Notes: generated from the sequence alone by a model not told the origin. Positions 15,437 to 24,221 are shown, counted from the stretch's first letter. The stretch: DNA of 64,000 nucleotides from Oleiharenicola sp. (GCA_025363455.1 JANYDW010000042.1:1-64000); one strand, 5' to 3'. Program-made: numbers and translations.

Positions 15437-16078
15437 GTGCCATCCAAACTTCTCTACCTCGACTGCGATTCGACGCTCAGCGCCATCGAGGGCGTGGACG
15501 AGCTCGCCCGCCTGCGCGGACCCGCCGTGCTGGCCCAGGTCGCGGCAATGACCAACGACGCAATGGACGGCAAGATTCCGCTCGAGCAGGTCTTTGCCCG
15601 CCGGTTGGAAATAATTCGCCCCGGCCGGGCCGAAACCGAGGCGGTCGGCCAGCTTTACATCAAGGACATCGAGCCCACCGCGGTTGCTACCGTCGCCGCG
15701 CTCAAGGCCGCAGGATGGACGCCCGTCATCGTCAGCGCCGGTTACACGCAGGCCATCGAGCCGCTGGCGAAGCTGCTGGGCATTGCGCGCATCGAGGCCG
15801 TGCGACTGGATTTCGACGCGATGGGCAACTATGCCGGTTTTGACACGGCCCATCCCGCCACGCGCAAGGGCGGCAAACCTGACATCGTCCGGGCGCTCAA
15901 GGCCGAATTTAAACCGGTGCGCTCGGTGGCCGTTGGCGATGGGGTGAGCGACCTCGAAACGAAGGGAGAAGTCGACCTGTTCGTCGGTTTCGGTCGCTAC
16001 GCCGAGCGCGCCATGGTCAAGGCCGGGGCGGGTGCCTTCATCCGCAGTCTGGCGGAGCTGCTGCCGCTGCTGAAGTGA
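15437..16078 (+). CDS. serB: Phosphoserine phosphatase (HAD family)
   Basis: SerB makes serine from phosphoserine. The product of about 213 residues opens with the HAD motif LLYLDCDSTLSAIEG (nucleophile Asp, DxDST as in SerB). It has VIVSAGYTQAIEPL (motif II Ser), a Lys-containing GGKPDIV segment, and VAVGDGVSDLETK (motif IV Asp pair). There is no ATG near the N-terminus, so I place the start at one of two tandem GTG codons (15434 or 15437), right at the edge of a repeat. The exact substrate could be another phosphomonoester. Confidence 0.85.
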   Translation: MPSKLLYLDCDSTLSAIEGVDELARLRGPAVLAQVAAMTNDAMDGKIPLEQVFARRLEIIRPGRAETEAVGQLYIKDIEPTAVATVAALKAAGWTPVIVSAGYTQAIEPLAKLLGIARIEAVRLDFDAMGNYAGFDTAHPATRKGGKPDIVRALKAEFKPVRSVAVGDGVSDLETKGEVDLFVGFGRYAERAMVKAGAGAFIRSLAELLPLLK

Positions 16079-16090
16079 CTGGGCCGGAAA

Positions 16091-16191
16091 ACACACCCCG
16101 TCGCTTTGCGCCACCCCTCTTCATAGAGGGGACCCAAACCCATGCGAGAATCCCCTCTATGAAGAGGGGTGCCCATCAGGGCGGGGTGTGT
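16091..16191. repeat. Family A composite palindrome, copy 3
   Basis: The ACACACCCCG outer arm returns as GCGGGGTGTGT; the inner hairpins are CCCCTCTTCATAGAGGGG and CCCCTCTATGAAGAGGGG. In this copy the two inner words are also perfect complements of each other. Confidence 0.9.
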
Positions 16192-16263
16192 TTGGGGACG
16201 ACCGCTCTGAAACCATCACGGACCTTTCCCCTCAGCAGCTTGGTAGCCAATGTTGCATAGACC

Positions 16264-17607
16264 ATGAGCTTCCCGCGCGACTTGTCCGCCTACGTTGATC
16301 CCGCGAATGCCGGCGTGTGGGACGTAATCAAAGCGCGGGCGGCCGCCGAGCCGTTCAACGTCGTGGTGACGGTGATCTTTGCTCTGGCGGTTCTGCACAC
16401 TTTCTTCTGCCCGAAATTCCTGCACGCGTCGCATATGGCGGAGAAGGGCAGTTCGCGTGCCCGGCTGTTGCATGTGCTTGGCGAGGTTGAGCTGGTGTTC
16501 GGCTTGTGGGCGGCGGTGCTCGCCGCGAGCTTTGTCATGGTGAAGGGGCCTTCGGCGTTGGGCGGTTACTTGCGCAGAGTCAGTTTCACCGAGCCGCTTT
16601 TCGTCGTCGTCATCATGGCGCTGGCGGCGACGCGCCCGATCATGCGCCTGGCCGAGCAAAGCCTGCGACTCGTCGCTTCGCTGGGCGGCGGTCGGCCGGT
16701 GGCGTGGTGGTTTTCCATCCTCACGGTGGCACCGCTGCTCGGTTCATTCATCACCGAGCCTGCGGCCATGACCATTGCCGCCCTGCTGCTCGGCAAGCAA
16801 TTCTACGATCTCAAGCCCTCGGTAAAGCTGATGTATGCCACTCTCGGCCTGTTGTTCGTTAATATTTCCATTGGTGGCACGCTCACGCATTTCGCCGCTC
16901 CGCCTGTGCTGATGGTGGCGGCGCCGTGGGGTTGGGACATGAAATACGTGTTCCAGCACTTCGGGTGGCACGCCGTCAGCGGAATCATAATGTCCAACGT
17001 CGTTTACCTTTTGGTTTTCCGAAAGGAGCTGCTCGGACTGAAGTCCGCCGATCGGACCAACGAGACACCGGAGCAGCCGGTTCCAGTATGGGTGACCTTG
17101 GTTCACCTCGTGTTTCTCGGCTATACGGTCTGGGTGGCGCATCATCCGGTATGGTTCCTGACCGGCTTTGTGCTCTTTCTCGGTTTTATTTGGGTCACGG
17201 CGGGCCATCAGGACAAGATGGGCTTTCGCAGCCCGCTGCTGGTGGGTTTATTCCTGGCTGGCTTGGTGGCCCATGGCGGCTTGCAGGGGTGGTGGATCGA
17301 GCCTGTGCTGGGCGGTCTCGGCGCGACCTCGCTTTTCTTCGGCGCGACGATCCTGACGGCCTTCAACGACAACGCCCTCATCACCTATCTGGCTACGCTG
17401 GTGCCCGGTTTCACAGAGAATCTGAAATACGCCGTCGTCGCTGGCGCCGTGACCGGCGGCGGACTGACGGTCATCGCCAACGCCCCGAATCCCGCCGGAC
17501 AGGCCCTCCTCCAGCGCTACTTCCCCGAGGGCGTGTCACCGCTGGGCCTGCTCCTCGGCGCACTCGTGCCCACGCTGATCGTGGTGTTTTCGTTTATGGT
17601 GCTGTGA
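16264..17607 (+). CDS. Putative Na+/H+ antiporter (PF07399-type)
   Basis: The 447-residue product is a polytopic membrane protein with about 11-12 hydrophobic segments. It contains GSFITEPAAMTIAALLLG, NISIGGTLTHFAAPPVLMVA and, late, TAFNDNALITYLATLVPG with GGGLTVIANAPNPAGQALL. These motifs match the putative Na+/H+ antiporter family related to the ion-transporter superfamily, in which such re-entrant N/P/G-rich segments bind ions. Direct evidence for Na+ is lacking. The ATG at 16264 begins MSFPRDLSAYV. A family B repeat begins 2 bp after the stop. Confidence 0.85.
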   Translation: MSFPRDLSAYVDPANAGVWDVIKARAAAEPFNVVVTVIFALAVLHTFFCPKFLHASHMAEKGSSRARLLHVLGEVELVFGLWAAVLAASFVMVKGPSALGGYLRRVSFTEPLFVVVIMALAATRPIMRLAEQSLRLVASLGGGRPVAWWFSILTVAPLLGSFITEPAAMTIAALLLGKQFYDLKPSVKLMYATLGLLFVNISIGGTLTHFAAPPVLMVAAPWGWDMKYVFQHFGWHAVSGIIMSNVVYLLVFRKELLGLKSADRTNETPEQPVPVWVTLVHLVFLGYTVWVAHHPVWFLTGFVLFLGFIWVTAGHQDKMGFRSPLLVGLFLAGLVAHGGLQGWWIEPVLGGLGATSLFFGATILTAFNDNALITYLATLVPGFTENLKYAVVAGAVTGGGLTVIANAPNPAGQALLQRYFPEGVSPLGLLLGALVPTLIVVFSFMVL

Positions 17608-17608
17608 G

Positions 17609-17663
17609 GGTAAAGCGCGCTCTCCGCGCGCGCCGCGGCGGCGAAGGGACTCGCCGCCCTACC
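17609..17663. repeat. Family B 55-bp palindrome, intergenic copy
   Basis: Read on the minus strand this is a 55-bp element whose first 35 bases are identical to the copy inside mutL (41442-41496); 48 of 55 positions match overall by my count. It contains the hairpin GGCGGCGAGTCCCTTCGCCGCC and sits between convergent genes. Confidence 0.9.
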
Positions 17664-17672
17664 TTGCAGGGC

Positions 17673-18941
17673 TTACGGAAACAACCCCCGCTTCGCTTTC
17701 GCCTCGGCGACACGGGCGATGCCGAGAACGAGGGCGGCAGTGCGGCGGCTGCAGCCGTATTTCTTCTTCGTCTCCTCCACCGAGGCCTTCGCCTTGGCGA
17801 GCATGCGGTGGAGTTTGTCGTTCACCTCGCCCCGCGTCCAATAGTAGTTCTGTTGGTTCTGCAGCCACTCGAAGTAGGAGACGATCACGCCGCCGGAATT
17901 GCAGAGCACGTCGGGGATGACCTCGATGTCGCCGCGTTGCTCGATGATCAGGTCGGCCTCGTTGGTCACGGGCCCATTCGCTCCCTCGGCGAGGAGGCGG
18001 CACTTTAGCTTGCCGGCGTTCTGCTCGGTGATGACCCGTTCCATGGCGGCGGGAATGAGGACCGTGCAGGGCAGTTCAAGCAACTGCTCGTTGGTGATGG
18101 GCTCGCCACCGGGAAAACCTTGGAGGGTCTTGTTGGCCGTGACGTAAGCCTGCGCGGCCTTGAGATCGAGACCCTTGGGGTTGTGGACGCCGCCCGAAAC
18201 GTCGGAGATGGCAATGATCTCGGCGCCCCAGTGATAGAGGGCGTGGCCGGCCTCGGTCCCGACGTTGCCGAAGCCCTGGATGGCGACGGAGGTCTTCTCG
18301 GCCTCGATGCCGATATCCTGCAGGTAGGCCTTGACGAACCAGGCGACGCCTTCGCCGGTGGCCTCACGGCGACCCAGCGAGCCGCCGAGCGCGATGGGCT
18401 TGCCGGTGATGACGCCGGGATCGAAATGTCCTTTGTGGCTGGAATAGGTGTCCACCATCCAACCCATGACCTGCTCGTTGGTGCCGACATCGGGCGCGGG
18501 GATGTCCACGTTGGGTCCGATAAAGGGCAGGATTTCTTGCATGTAGCGGCGGGATAGGCGTTCGAGTTCGTTGACCGAGAGCAGGCGCGGGTCGACAATC
18601 ACGCCGCCCTTGCCGCCGCCGTAGGGGAGGCCAGCGAGGGAGCATTTCCAGCTCATCCACATGGCGAGAGCGGCGACTTCGCCGAGCGTGACGTCCTGGT
18701 GGAAGCGGATGCCACCCTTGGCGGGACCGGTGGACAGGTTGTGCTGTACGCGGTAGCCCTCGAAGATCTCGATGCGGCCATCGTCCATGCGGACGGGCAT
18801 CGAGACCACGACGCAGCGGCGCGGTCGCTTGGTGCGTTCACGGAGTCCCGCGTCCATGTCGAGGATGTCGGCGGCGAGGTCGAACTGGTTGCAGGCCTGT
18901 TGGAACACAGGCGACTGATAGATGGTGTTGGTAAGTGCCAT
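17673..18941 (-). CDS. gdhA: Glutamate dehydrogenase (Glu/Leu/Phe/Val family)
   Basis: The enzyme interconverts glutamate and 2-oxoglutarate plus ammonium. The 422-residue product has GPAKGGIRFHQDV, the catalytic Lys region LPYGGGKGGVIVDP, PAPDVGTNEQVMGWMVDTYS, and the nucleotide-binding fingerprint VAIQGFGNVGTEAG (GxGxxG). LLAEGANGP and NSGGVIVSYFEWLQN follow. The roughly 420-residue length suggests the hexameric class common to NAD-dependent catabolic enzymes; the coenzyme is not determined. ATG at 18941 begins MALTNTIYQSP. Confidence 0.94.
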   Translation of the reverse strand: MALTNTIYQSPVFQQACNQFDLAADILDMDAGLRERTKRPRRCVVVSMPVRMDDGRIEIFEGYRVQHNLSTGPAKGGIRFHQDVTLGEVAALAMWMSWKCSLAGLPYGGGKGGVIVDPRLLSVNELERLSRRYMQEILPFIGPNVDIPAPDVGTNEQVMGWMVDTYSSHKGHFDPGVITGKPIALGGSLGRREATGEGVAWFVKAYLQDIGIEAEKTSVAIQGFGNVGTEAGHALYHWGAEIIAISDVSGGVHNPKGLDLKAAQAYVTANKTLQGFPGGEPITNEQLLELPCTVLIPAAMERVITEQNAGKLKCRLLAEGANGPVTNEADLIIEQRGDIEVIPDVLCNSGGVIVSYFEWLQNQQNYYWTRGEVNDKLHRMLAKAKASVEETKKKYGCSRRTAALVLGIARVAEAKAKRGLFP

Positions 18942-19019
18942 GGGGTGGGGGCCGGAGCCCGGTTTTTGTTGGGGCGGACTTTGTCATAAGCGGAGGCGTT
19001 GGCAATGGGGTTCCGCCTT

Positions 19020-19075
19020 TGTAGGGGCGTGGCTTGTCCACGCCCGACCCGGGCGCGCACGAGGCGCCCCTACAT
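19020..19075. repeat. Palindrome (GTAGGGGCG...CGCCCCTAC)
   Basis: The outer arms GTAGGGGCG/CGCCCCTAC enclose GTGG/CCAC and GCGC hairpins. It has the same outer arms as the repeat at 27369-27428. It lies in the 242-bp region between divergent gdhA and uvrB. Confidence 0.7.
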
Positions 19076-19183
19076 TATCGAACCGGTTGGAGGCGTCCTC
19101 CTGACAGAGGGCTGTCAGCGCGCTATGTTATTGTCGGAGGTCCCATTAGCCTTTTTCAATTTTCTGAGCCACACTAGCAGGTT

Positions 19184-21205
19184 ATGCCCTTGTTCAAACT
19201 CCACTCCGACTACCAGCCCACCGGCGACCAGCCCCAAGCCATCGCCGACCTGGTGAAGTCGCTGCGTGCCGGGAATCGGCACCAGACGCTCCTCGGGGTC
19301 ACAGGCTCGGGCAAGACGTTCACGATGGCCAACGTCATCGCGCAGCTCGACCGGCCGGCGCTGATCATGTCGCACAACAAGACGCTGGCGGCGCAGCTCT
19401 ACTCGGAGTTCAAGGCCTTCTTCCCGGAGAATGCCGTGGAATACTTCGTCAGCTACTACGACTACTACCAGCCCGAGGCCTACGTGCCGACAAGCGACAC
19501 CTTCATCGAGAAGGACTCGTCCATCAACGAGGAGTTGGAACGGCTCCGCATCTCAACGACCAGCTCGCTCGTTAGCCGCCGCGACGTGATCGTGGTGGCG
19601 AGCGTCTCGTGCATCTACGGTCTCGGTTCGCCCGAGGAGTTCTCCGCGATGCGGATCTCGCTGGCGCGGGGCGGCACGCTCAACCGGACCAAGTTCCTCG
19701 AGCGGCTGGTGGAAAACCTCTACGAGCGGAACGACTACGACTTCAAGCGCGGCGCCTTCCGCGTGCGCGGCGATACAGTCGACGTCATGCCGGCCTACCT
19801 GGAGCACGGTCTGCGGGTGGAGTTCTTCGGTGACGAGATCGAGGCACTGACGGAGTTCGAGCCGGTCAGCGGCAAGGTGCTCCGCAAGATCGACAGCTTT
19901 GAACTCTACCCGGCCAACCAATATGTGACCTCGAAGGGCAAGCTCGAGGGCGCCATCGCCAGCATCAAGGCCGAGTTGGAGGAACGCGTGGCGTTTTTCG
20001 AAAAGAACCAGCAATACCTCGAGGCCCAGCGCATCCGCATGCGCACAACGTACGACCTTGAGATGTTGCAGGAGATGGGCTTTTGCAGCGGCATTGAGAA
20101 CTATTCGGCGCACCTGACGAACCGGAAGCGCGGGGACCGGCCCTTTTGCCTGATTGATTTTTTCCCGAAAGACTTCCTGACGCTCGTGGACGAGAGTCAT
20201 GTGAGCATCCCGCAGATCGGCGGCATGTACAACGGCGACCTTGCCCGCAAGTCGACGCTGGTGAATTTCGGCTTCCGCCTGCCTTCGGCGCTCGACAACC
20301 GGCCGCAGAGCTTCGCCGAGTTCCAGCAGATCACGGGGCAGACCGTCTATGTGTCGGCCACGCCGGCGCCGTTTGAGCTGGGTTTGTCCACCGTCATCGC
20401 CGAGCAGGTCATCCGACCGACCGGCCTGCTCGATCCGGAGATCGTGATCCGTCCGATCAAGGGCCAGGTCGAGGACCTGATCGGCGAGGTACGCAAGGCC
20501 GTGGCGCAGGGCGAACGCGTGCTGGTCACGACTCTCACCAAGCGGCTGTCGGAGGACCTGACCTCATACATGCGCGACGCCAAACTGCGCGTCGAATACC
20601 TGCACTCTGACATCGACGCCTTGGAGCGGGTCGAGATTCTGCGCAACCTGCGGAGAGGCAATTTCGACGTACTGATCGGCATCAACCTCCTGCGCGAGGG
20701 TCTCGACCTGCCCGAGGTGGCGCTCGTGGCCGTGCTCGACGCGGACAAAGAGGGCTTTCTCCGCAGTGCCACGAGCCTGATGCAGACGGCGGGCCGCGCC
20801 GCCCGGCACGAGAAGGGCCGGGTGATTTTCTACGCCGACAAGATCACCGACTCGATCAAGCGGACGATGGACGAAGTCAACCGGCGGCGGATCAAGCAGA
20901 TTGTCTACAACGGCGAACACGGCATCACGCCCCGCAGCGTGAAGCGCGGCGTTCAGGCCAGCCTGCACACCTATGACGGCACGGGCACGGACCTGAACTC
21001 GACTGCAGTCGCCGAGTCGGCCGACGATGTGGCGGCAGTCATTGCCGAGTTGGAGGAGGAAATGCAGGAGGCGGCCAACAAGCTGGAGTTCGAGCGTGCG
21101 GCGCTGCTGCGCGACCAGGTCAACGCGCTCAAGTCCGGCGACTACAAGACGACGGGGAAAAAAGAGGCGGCTTACGGGCGGAAATCCAAGAAGAAGGGGA
21201 AGTGA
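19184..21205 (+). CDS. uvrB: Excinuclease ABC subunit B
   Basis: UvrB verifies DNA damage and positions UvrC in nucleotide excision repair. The 673-residue product has Walker A GVTGSGKT, the beta-hairpin YYDYYQPEAYVP, helicase motif DESHVSIPQIGGMYNGD, TVYVSATPA, GINLLREGLDLPE and QTAGRAARHEKG. It ends in a C-terminal UVR motif (ELEEEMQEAANKLEFERAAL) that contacts UvrC. Length and order are standard, with the start at MPLFKLHSDYQPTGDQ. A LexA-type operator was looked for upstream, and none was convincing. Confidence 0.98.
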   Translation: MPLFKLHSDYQPTGDQPQAIADLVKSLRAGNRHQTLLGVTGSGKTFTMANVIAQLDRPALIMSHNKTLAAQLYSEFKAFFPENAVEYFVSYYDYYQPEAYVPTSDTFIEKDSSINEELERLRISTTSSLVSRRDVIVVASVSCIYGLGSPEEFSAMRISLARGGTLNRTKFLERLVENLYERNDYDFKRGAFRVRGDTVDVMPAYLEHGLRVEFFGDEIEALTEFEPVSGKVLRKIDSFELYPANQYVTSKGKLEGAIASIKAELEERVAFFEKNQQYLEAQRIRMRTTYDLEMLQEMGFCSGIENYSAHLTNRKRGDRPFCLIDFFPKDFLTLVDESHVSIPQIGGMYNGDLARKSTLVNFGFRLPSALDNRPQSFAEFQQITGQTVYVSATPAPFELGLSTVIAEQVIRPTGLLDPEIVIRPIKGQVEDLIGEVRKAVAQGERVLVTTLTKRLSEDLTSYMRDAKLRVEYLHSDIDALERVEILRNLRRGNFDVLIGINLLREGLDLPEVALVAVLDADKEGFLRSATSLMQTAGRAARHEKGRVIFYADKITDSIKRTMDEVNRRRIKQIVYNGEHGITPRSVKRGVQASLHTYDGTGTDLNSTAVAESADDVAAVIAELEEEMQEAANKLEFERAALLRDQVNALKSGDYKTTGKKEAAYGRKSKKKGK

Positions 21206-21220
21206 GTCGATATTCTCGAA

Positions 21221-21308
21221 CCGTCAGCCTGAGCGCAGCGAAGGATCAAAGGGAGAGGCCTGCGCTCTACTCGCCGGCTTCGATTCTTTGCTGCGCTCAG
21301 AATGACGG
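21221..21308. repeat. Family H inverted repeat, copy 2
   Basis: CCGTCAGCCTGAGCGCAGCG pairs with CTGCGCTCAGAATGACGG. It is related to 8478-8563 and starts 16 bp after the uvrB stop. Confidence 0.7.
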
Positions 21309-21390
21309 CGGGGTATGATTCAATTGCGGGCACGCGTCCCTGCGTGCCGAGAATGACACGGACGGCCCAGCGGTCCGTCCCTACCTCCGC

Positions 21391-22083
21391 TCACTCCAGT
21401 GGCGTCGGGCCGCCGTGACTCTGGCGGCACTCGTTCATGACGCGCAGCCAGATCTCGCGGAGGTCGAAGAGACGCGGCATCGCATATTCCCGGTAGCGCA
21501 CGGCGAGCGGGGTGGCGGTGGCATCGGGTTCGTTCAGGCGGGTGAGGGTGAGATTGAGTTCCCGCAGCGCTTTCTTGAAGAGGAGCACAGCGAGAGTGTA
21601 ATCACCCATCTCTAGCGCCTGCACGGCCTGAAGAGCCTGTTCATTGCCCCGGTAAAGCAGGGCCTGTAGGGTGATGCCGAGGGCAGGGGGCACCCGGCCG
21701 GGCTGCACGGCGACGCGTTCCCAGTGGGCCAGCAGGCTCAGGTAAAGCGCCCGCGTGGAAATATAGACCGGGTTGCGATGCAGGGTGTAGGGATCCCAGT
21801 CGCCTTCGAAAACGTCCTCTTCCATTTCGTCCACTTCCTCGATTTCCCTCGTTGTTTCCGGGTCGACAGCTGCAGGGTCCTCGGCGAGTTCCCAACCCAT
21901 GAGCCGGGCGGCCTCGTCAATCCGCTGCATCGAGGCGGGCAACTGGTCGTAATGCTTGATGTATTCGCGAACGGCGGTCTCCTGGCTGGCGAGGTATTTC
22001 TGCCAATCGGCCTCGGTCCAGGAAAGTTCTCCGCAGTCGTCCCAGTCGTTATCGAACAGCCCGTCGGAATCAGGATTCGTCAT
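21391..22083 (-). CDS. Hypothetical acidic protein
   Basis: I do not recognise this 230-residue protein. It is strongly acidic at the N-terminus (DGLFDNDWDDCGELSWTEAD) and again near residues 82-97 (EIEEVDEMEEDVFEGDWD). A helical C-terminal half holds repeated leucine-rich stretches (ALYLSLLAHWERV, LALKKAL-like, LTRLNEPD). No signal peptide or membrane segment is seen, so it is probably cytoplasmic. The ATG at 22083 is chosen because the preceding residues read into a repeat. It probably stands alone, flanked by repeats. Confidence 0.65.
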   Translation of the reverse strand: MTNPDSDGLFDNDWDDCGELSWTEADWQKYLASQETAVREYIKHYDQLPASMQRIDEAARLMGWELAEDPAAVDPETTREIEEVDEMEEDVFEGDWDPYTLHRNPVYISTRALYLSLLAHWERVAVQPGRVPPALGITLQALLYRGNEQALQAVQALEMGDYTLAVLLFKKALRELNLTLTRLNEPDATATPLAVRYREYAMPRLFDLREIWLRVMNECRQSHGGPTPLE

Positions 22084-22199
22084 GTAAGGAATGCGCCTTG
22101 CGGCGTTGGAATGCACAATGCGTGCCGGACCCCGGCTGGCAAATAAAATTCCGGTGGGAAGGCCTGACAGTTCCGCTTTAATTCCCTTTGAGTCTAATA

Positions 22200-22338
22200 T
22201 CCCGGGGCTTGTCGAAGATCGTTAGTCGAACGACCGGTTCCGGCTTGGAAGTAGCAGCGGTGGTAACACCGCTGGTCAGCCCTTCGACAAGCTCTAGGGC
22301 CTTGAGCCTGTCGAAACGGCCGTCTGCGACGGCTGCTA
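22200..22338. repeat. Nested palindromes, families L and M
   Basis: The outer family L arms are GTAGCAGCGG (from 22243) and CGACGGCTGCTAC (to 22339). Inside lies a second palindrome, TTCGACAAGCTC...GAGCCTGTCGAA. The latter resembles the core of 5919-6033. The outer element recurs around 48106-48281 with a different inner palindrome. Confidence 0.7.
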
Positions 22339-22533
22339 CAAAAAAGCGGGCACGCGGGTGAACCCGCGCCGGGTGGCACGGAGCCTCACTTTGCGGCCGG
22401 AATCGATGAGTTGATCGCCCAAGGTGAGCTTGCGGCGATAGTCCGGTGCCTTGGAGCGGAGGTAAGCGAGCAGGAAGCGTTGGTCGGACGGCTTGCAGCC
22501 ATCGATGACAGCTCTCAATTCGGAGCGGGACAT
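22336..22533 (-). CDS. Small hypothetical protein ending in a repeat
   Basis: The 65-residue basic product MSRSELRAVIDGCKPSDQRF continues LLAYLRSKAPDYRRKL and then TLGDQLIDSGRKVRL. The N-terminal part is reminiscent of short helical proteins with a prevent-host-death or regulator-like look, but I cannot name a family. The stop TAG is the first complete codon inside the family L repeat, so the last residues may be recently altered. No partner toxin is adjacent. It could be a chance frame. Confidence 0.45.
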   Translation of the reverse strand: MSRSELRAVIDGCKPSDQRFLLAYLRSKAPDYRRKLTLGDQLIDSGRKVRLRATRRGFTRVPAFL

Positions 22534-22610
22534 GAGAGGAAGATTGTTGGCCGGGCAGGAGAGTCAAGCTGGTGTGTACTGCGAGGTGGTGGTCGGTATG
22601 GACAAAGCAG

Positions 22611-23066
22611 CTACCGACCATAGAAATTAGTAATTTCCGCTAACTCCATTGTGACAATAGCTGGAGATACAGTAAAGTGATCGCCCTCCCTTACGTGCTG
22701 AAACCAATGATTTAGGTATCGCTCGAGAGAGTAAGGATGAGTCAATGGAGGGAGCACTATCCCCGTAGCCCAAAGCATACTCGAATGGATCTGGTGCAAC
22801 CCTAGGAAAAATTCCTCATCGCCAATTCCAGATTCCTTTGCCGAGGTATATTGCTCAAACAGATTAAGGATGACACTCTCGTGGAAACTCCTGAGCTGCT
22901 CAGGACTAAAATCATCGACCGAAGTCAGCATAGAAAGCAGATAAAGCTTCTGCTCTGGAGCATGTTCGAGTCGCAATCGTACCAGATGACGAAGAAACTC
23001 TATGCGCTCATCTTGAGGAGCGGGAATGGTTTTTCTTCGTCGAAATATTTTACCTAAGAAGCTCAC
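22611..23066 (-). CDS. Hypothetical protein, second gene of an AT-rich pair
   Basis: I do not recognise this 151-residue soluble protein. It starts at a GTG (MSFLGKIFRRRKTIPAPQD) one base after the stop of the upstream HEPN-like gene (TAATGTGAG junction), so it is translationally coupled. It has a basic N-terminus, then helices (FLRHLVRLRLEHAPEQKLYL, SFHESVILNLFEQYTSA) and a C-terminal part with SLERYLNHWFQHV. Base composition is clearly lower in GC than the surroundings, suggesting recent transfer. It may be the partner (immunity or effector) of the first gene. Confidence 0.65.
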   Translation of the reverse strand: MSFLGKIFRRRKTIPAPQDERIEFLRHLVRLRLEHAPEQKLYLLSMLTSVDDFSPEQLRSFHESVILNLFEQYTSAKESGIGDEEFFLGLHQIHSSMLWATGIVLPPLTHPYSLERYLNHWFQHVREGDHFTVSPAIVTMELAEITNFYGR

Positions 23067-23067
23067 A

Positions 23068-23616
23068 TTAATTCATCTTTTTCTGACGTTTGTACCGGGA
23101 CTTTGTGTAGAATTCTGCAACGCCAATATTCTCACACGTCTTTTCAAGAGTGAGTTCGTGCAATGTGGTGTAGGCTTCGACTTGCTGGCGAATGAATCGG
23201 ATCGATGAATGTGCGCTTCGTAAATCGAGCGCCATGTTTTGCAGTTTTGTCAGCGTGTTTCGACAAAATCCCCCCGACGCGTTCTTCGAGCGGTAGGCTT
23301 CTGCAAGGAAATGATGGGCCAGATTATTGCGATGGTCCTTTGCGCGATTGAGCAGCCGGATATTTTTTGCAGCTCCGATTTTCTCTACAACAAGCAGCAG
23401 TTTTCCCAACATTGCTTTATCTAGAAAAGCTGAAGTATCCACGTAACGCTTGCGTTCTTCGGAGGTGAGTGGTTCGGGGAATAGGCCCCATTGCTCACCT
23501 TCAAAGATGATTTGCTTTAGATCTTCTTCAATCTGCTGAGCATAAAACATTGCTTTGGTATAGGCAGACGCAACGTCACCTGGGACGACAGGGCTGTCTA
23601 TATCTGCGACTATCAT
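23068..23616 (-). CDS. HEPN-like hypothetical protein
   Basis: The 182-residue helical product contains RAKDHRNNLAHHFLAEAYRS, with R96-N-N-L-A-H101, an Rx4H motif like that of HEPN domains. HEPN proteins are often RNases in toxin-antitoxin, anti-phage and RNA-processing systems, but RNNLAH-like motifs also occur in other helical proteins, so the assignment is tentative. Codon use and composition are AT-richer than neighbours. It is the first gene of a coupled pair with 22611-23066. ATG at 23616 (MIVADIDSPVVPGD) is the only plausible start. Confidence 0.6.
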   Translation of the reverse strand: MIVADIDSPVVPGDVASAYTKAMFYAQQIEEDLKQIIFEGEQWGLFPEPLTSEERKRYVDTSAFLDKAMLGKLLLVVEKIGAAKNIRLLNRAKDHRNNLAHHFLAEAYRSKNASGGFCRNTLTKLQNMALDLRSAHSSIRFIRQQVEAYTTLHELTLEKTCENIGVAEFYTKSRYKRQKKMN

Positions 23617-23945
23617 GACAATTAAACTATTGGTCAGAATTTCTCGCCGCCCTCGACTGTGTGAACGGGTTCAGCGAAATCGTTGCCGCCGTGGCGGTCG
23701 ACGTTTGCTAGTACGAGGCTTGATTTTTGAACGGATGATCGAACACCTAAAGTTCTTGGCGCAACCTCGCTGCCTGATTTCCGAGCATGGCGCTCCAGGC
23801 GCTCGTCACATGCCTCATGCGGATCGGCTCTCATGTGTCGGCAACGCGTGACCGTCCGCTTCGCAAAGACAAGCTCACACTGCACTACGCTCGACGAACT
23901 AAGGAAAGAATTGTCTCGTGCGTGGTGCCGGGCTTTTCTGCCTCC
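23617..23945. other. Intergenic region, probable remnant
   Basis: The 329-bp gap holds no gene I can support. A minus-strand frame stays open from 24023 to 23634 but begins inside acyP and encodes an unrecognised mix of polar and basic residues. No strong palindrome is seen, which is unusual for this genome. It may be the eroded boundary of the AT-rich insert. Confidence 0.5.
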
Positions 23946-24221
23946 ATGTCCGGGGTTTATCAGGCGACGGTGTTTTTCAGCGGTCGGGTGCAGGGCGTGG
24001 GTTTCCGCTACCAGGCGCTGCAAGTCGCCAAGGGCTACGAGGTTTCAGGCTGCGTGATGAACCTGCCGGACGGACGCGTGCAGCTCGAGGCTGAGGGCCG
24101 GGCGGATGAGGTGCGGGATTTCATTGTTGCGCTTCAGGAACGCATGGAAGGATATATCCGCAAGGTCGAACAGACTGAAACACAACGGGCGCCACAGTAT
24201 CAGGGCTTTACCATCCGTTGA
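23946..24221 (+). CDS. acyP: Acylphosphatase
   Basis: Acylphosphatase hydrolyses carboxyl-phosphate bonds of small acyl phosphates. The 91-residue product has the catalytic signature FFSGRVQGVGFRYQ (Arg) and VMNLPDGRVQLEAEG (Asn), both essential in the family. The ATG at 23946 begins MSGVYQATV. Its stop overlaps the TTG start of the ABC ATPase by 4 bp, opening a five-gene operon. Confidence 0.93.
   Translation: MSGVYQATVFFSGRVQGVGFRYQALQVAKGYEVSGCVMNLPDGRVQLEAEGRADEVRDFIVALQERMEGYIRKVEQTETQRAPQYQGFTIR

Noticed and set aside
18942..19183. Possible LexA-type SOS box upstream of uvrB
   Set aside because: No convincing palindromic operator of the usual type was found; the region is dominated by a palindromic repeat.
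22178..22621. A longer minus-strand frame overlapping the small protein at 22336
   Set aside because: Most of it reads through palindromic repeat DNA; the 65-residue frame has a more protein-like N-terminus.
23634..24023. A minus-strand frame of 129 codons overlapping the acyP start
   Set aside because: It starts inside a well-supported gene and its translation has no recognisable domain. No evidence for expression.
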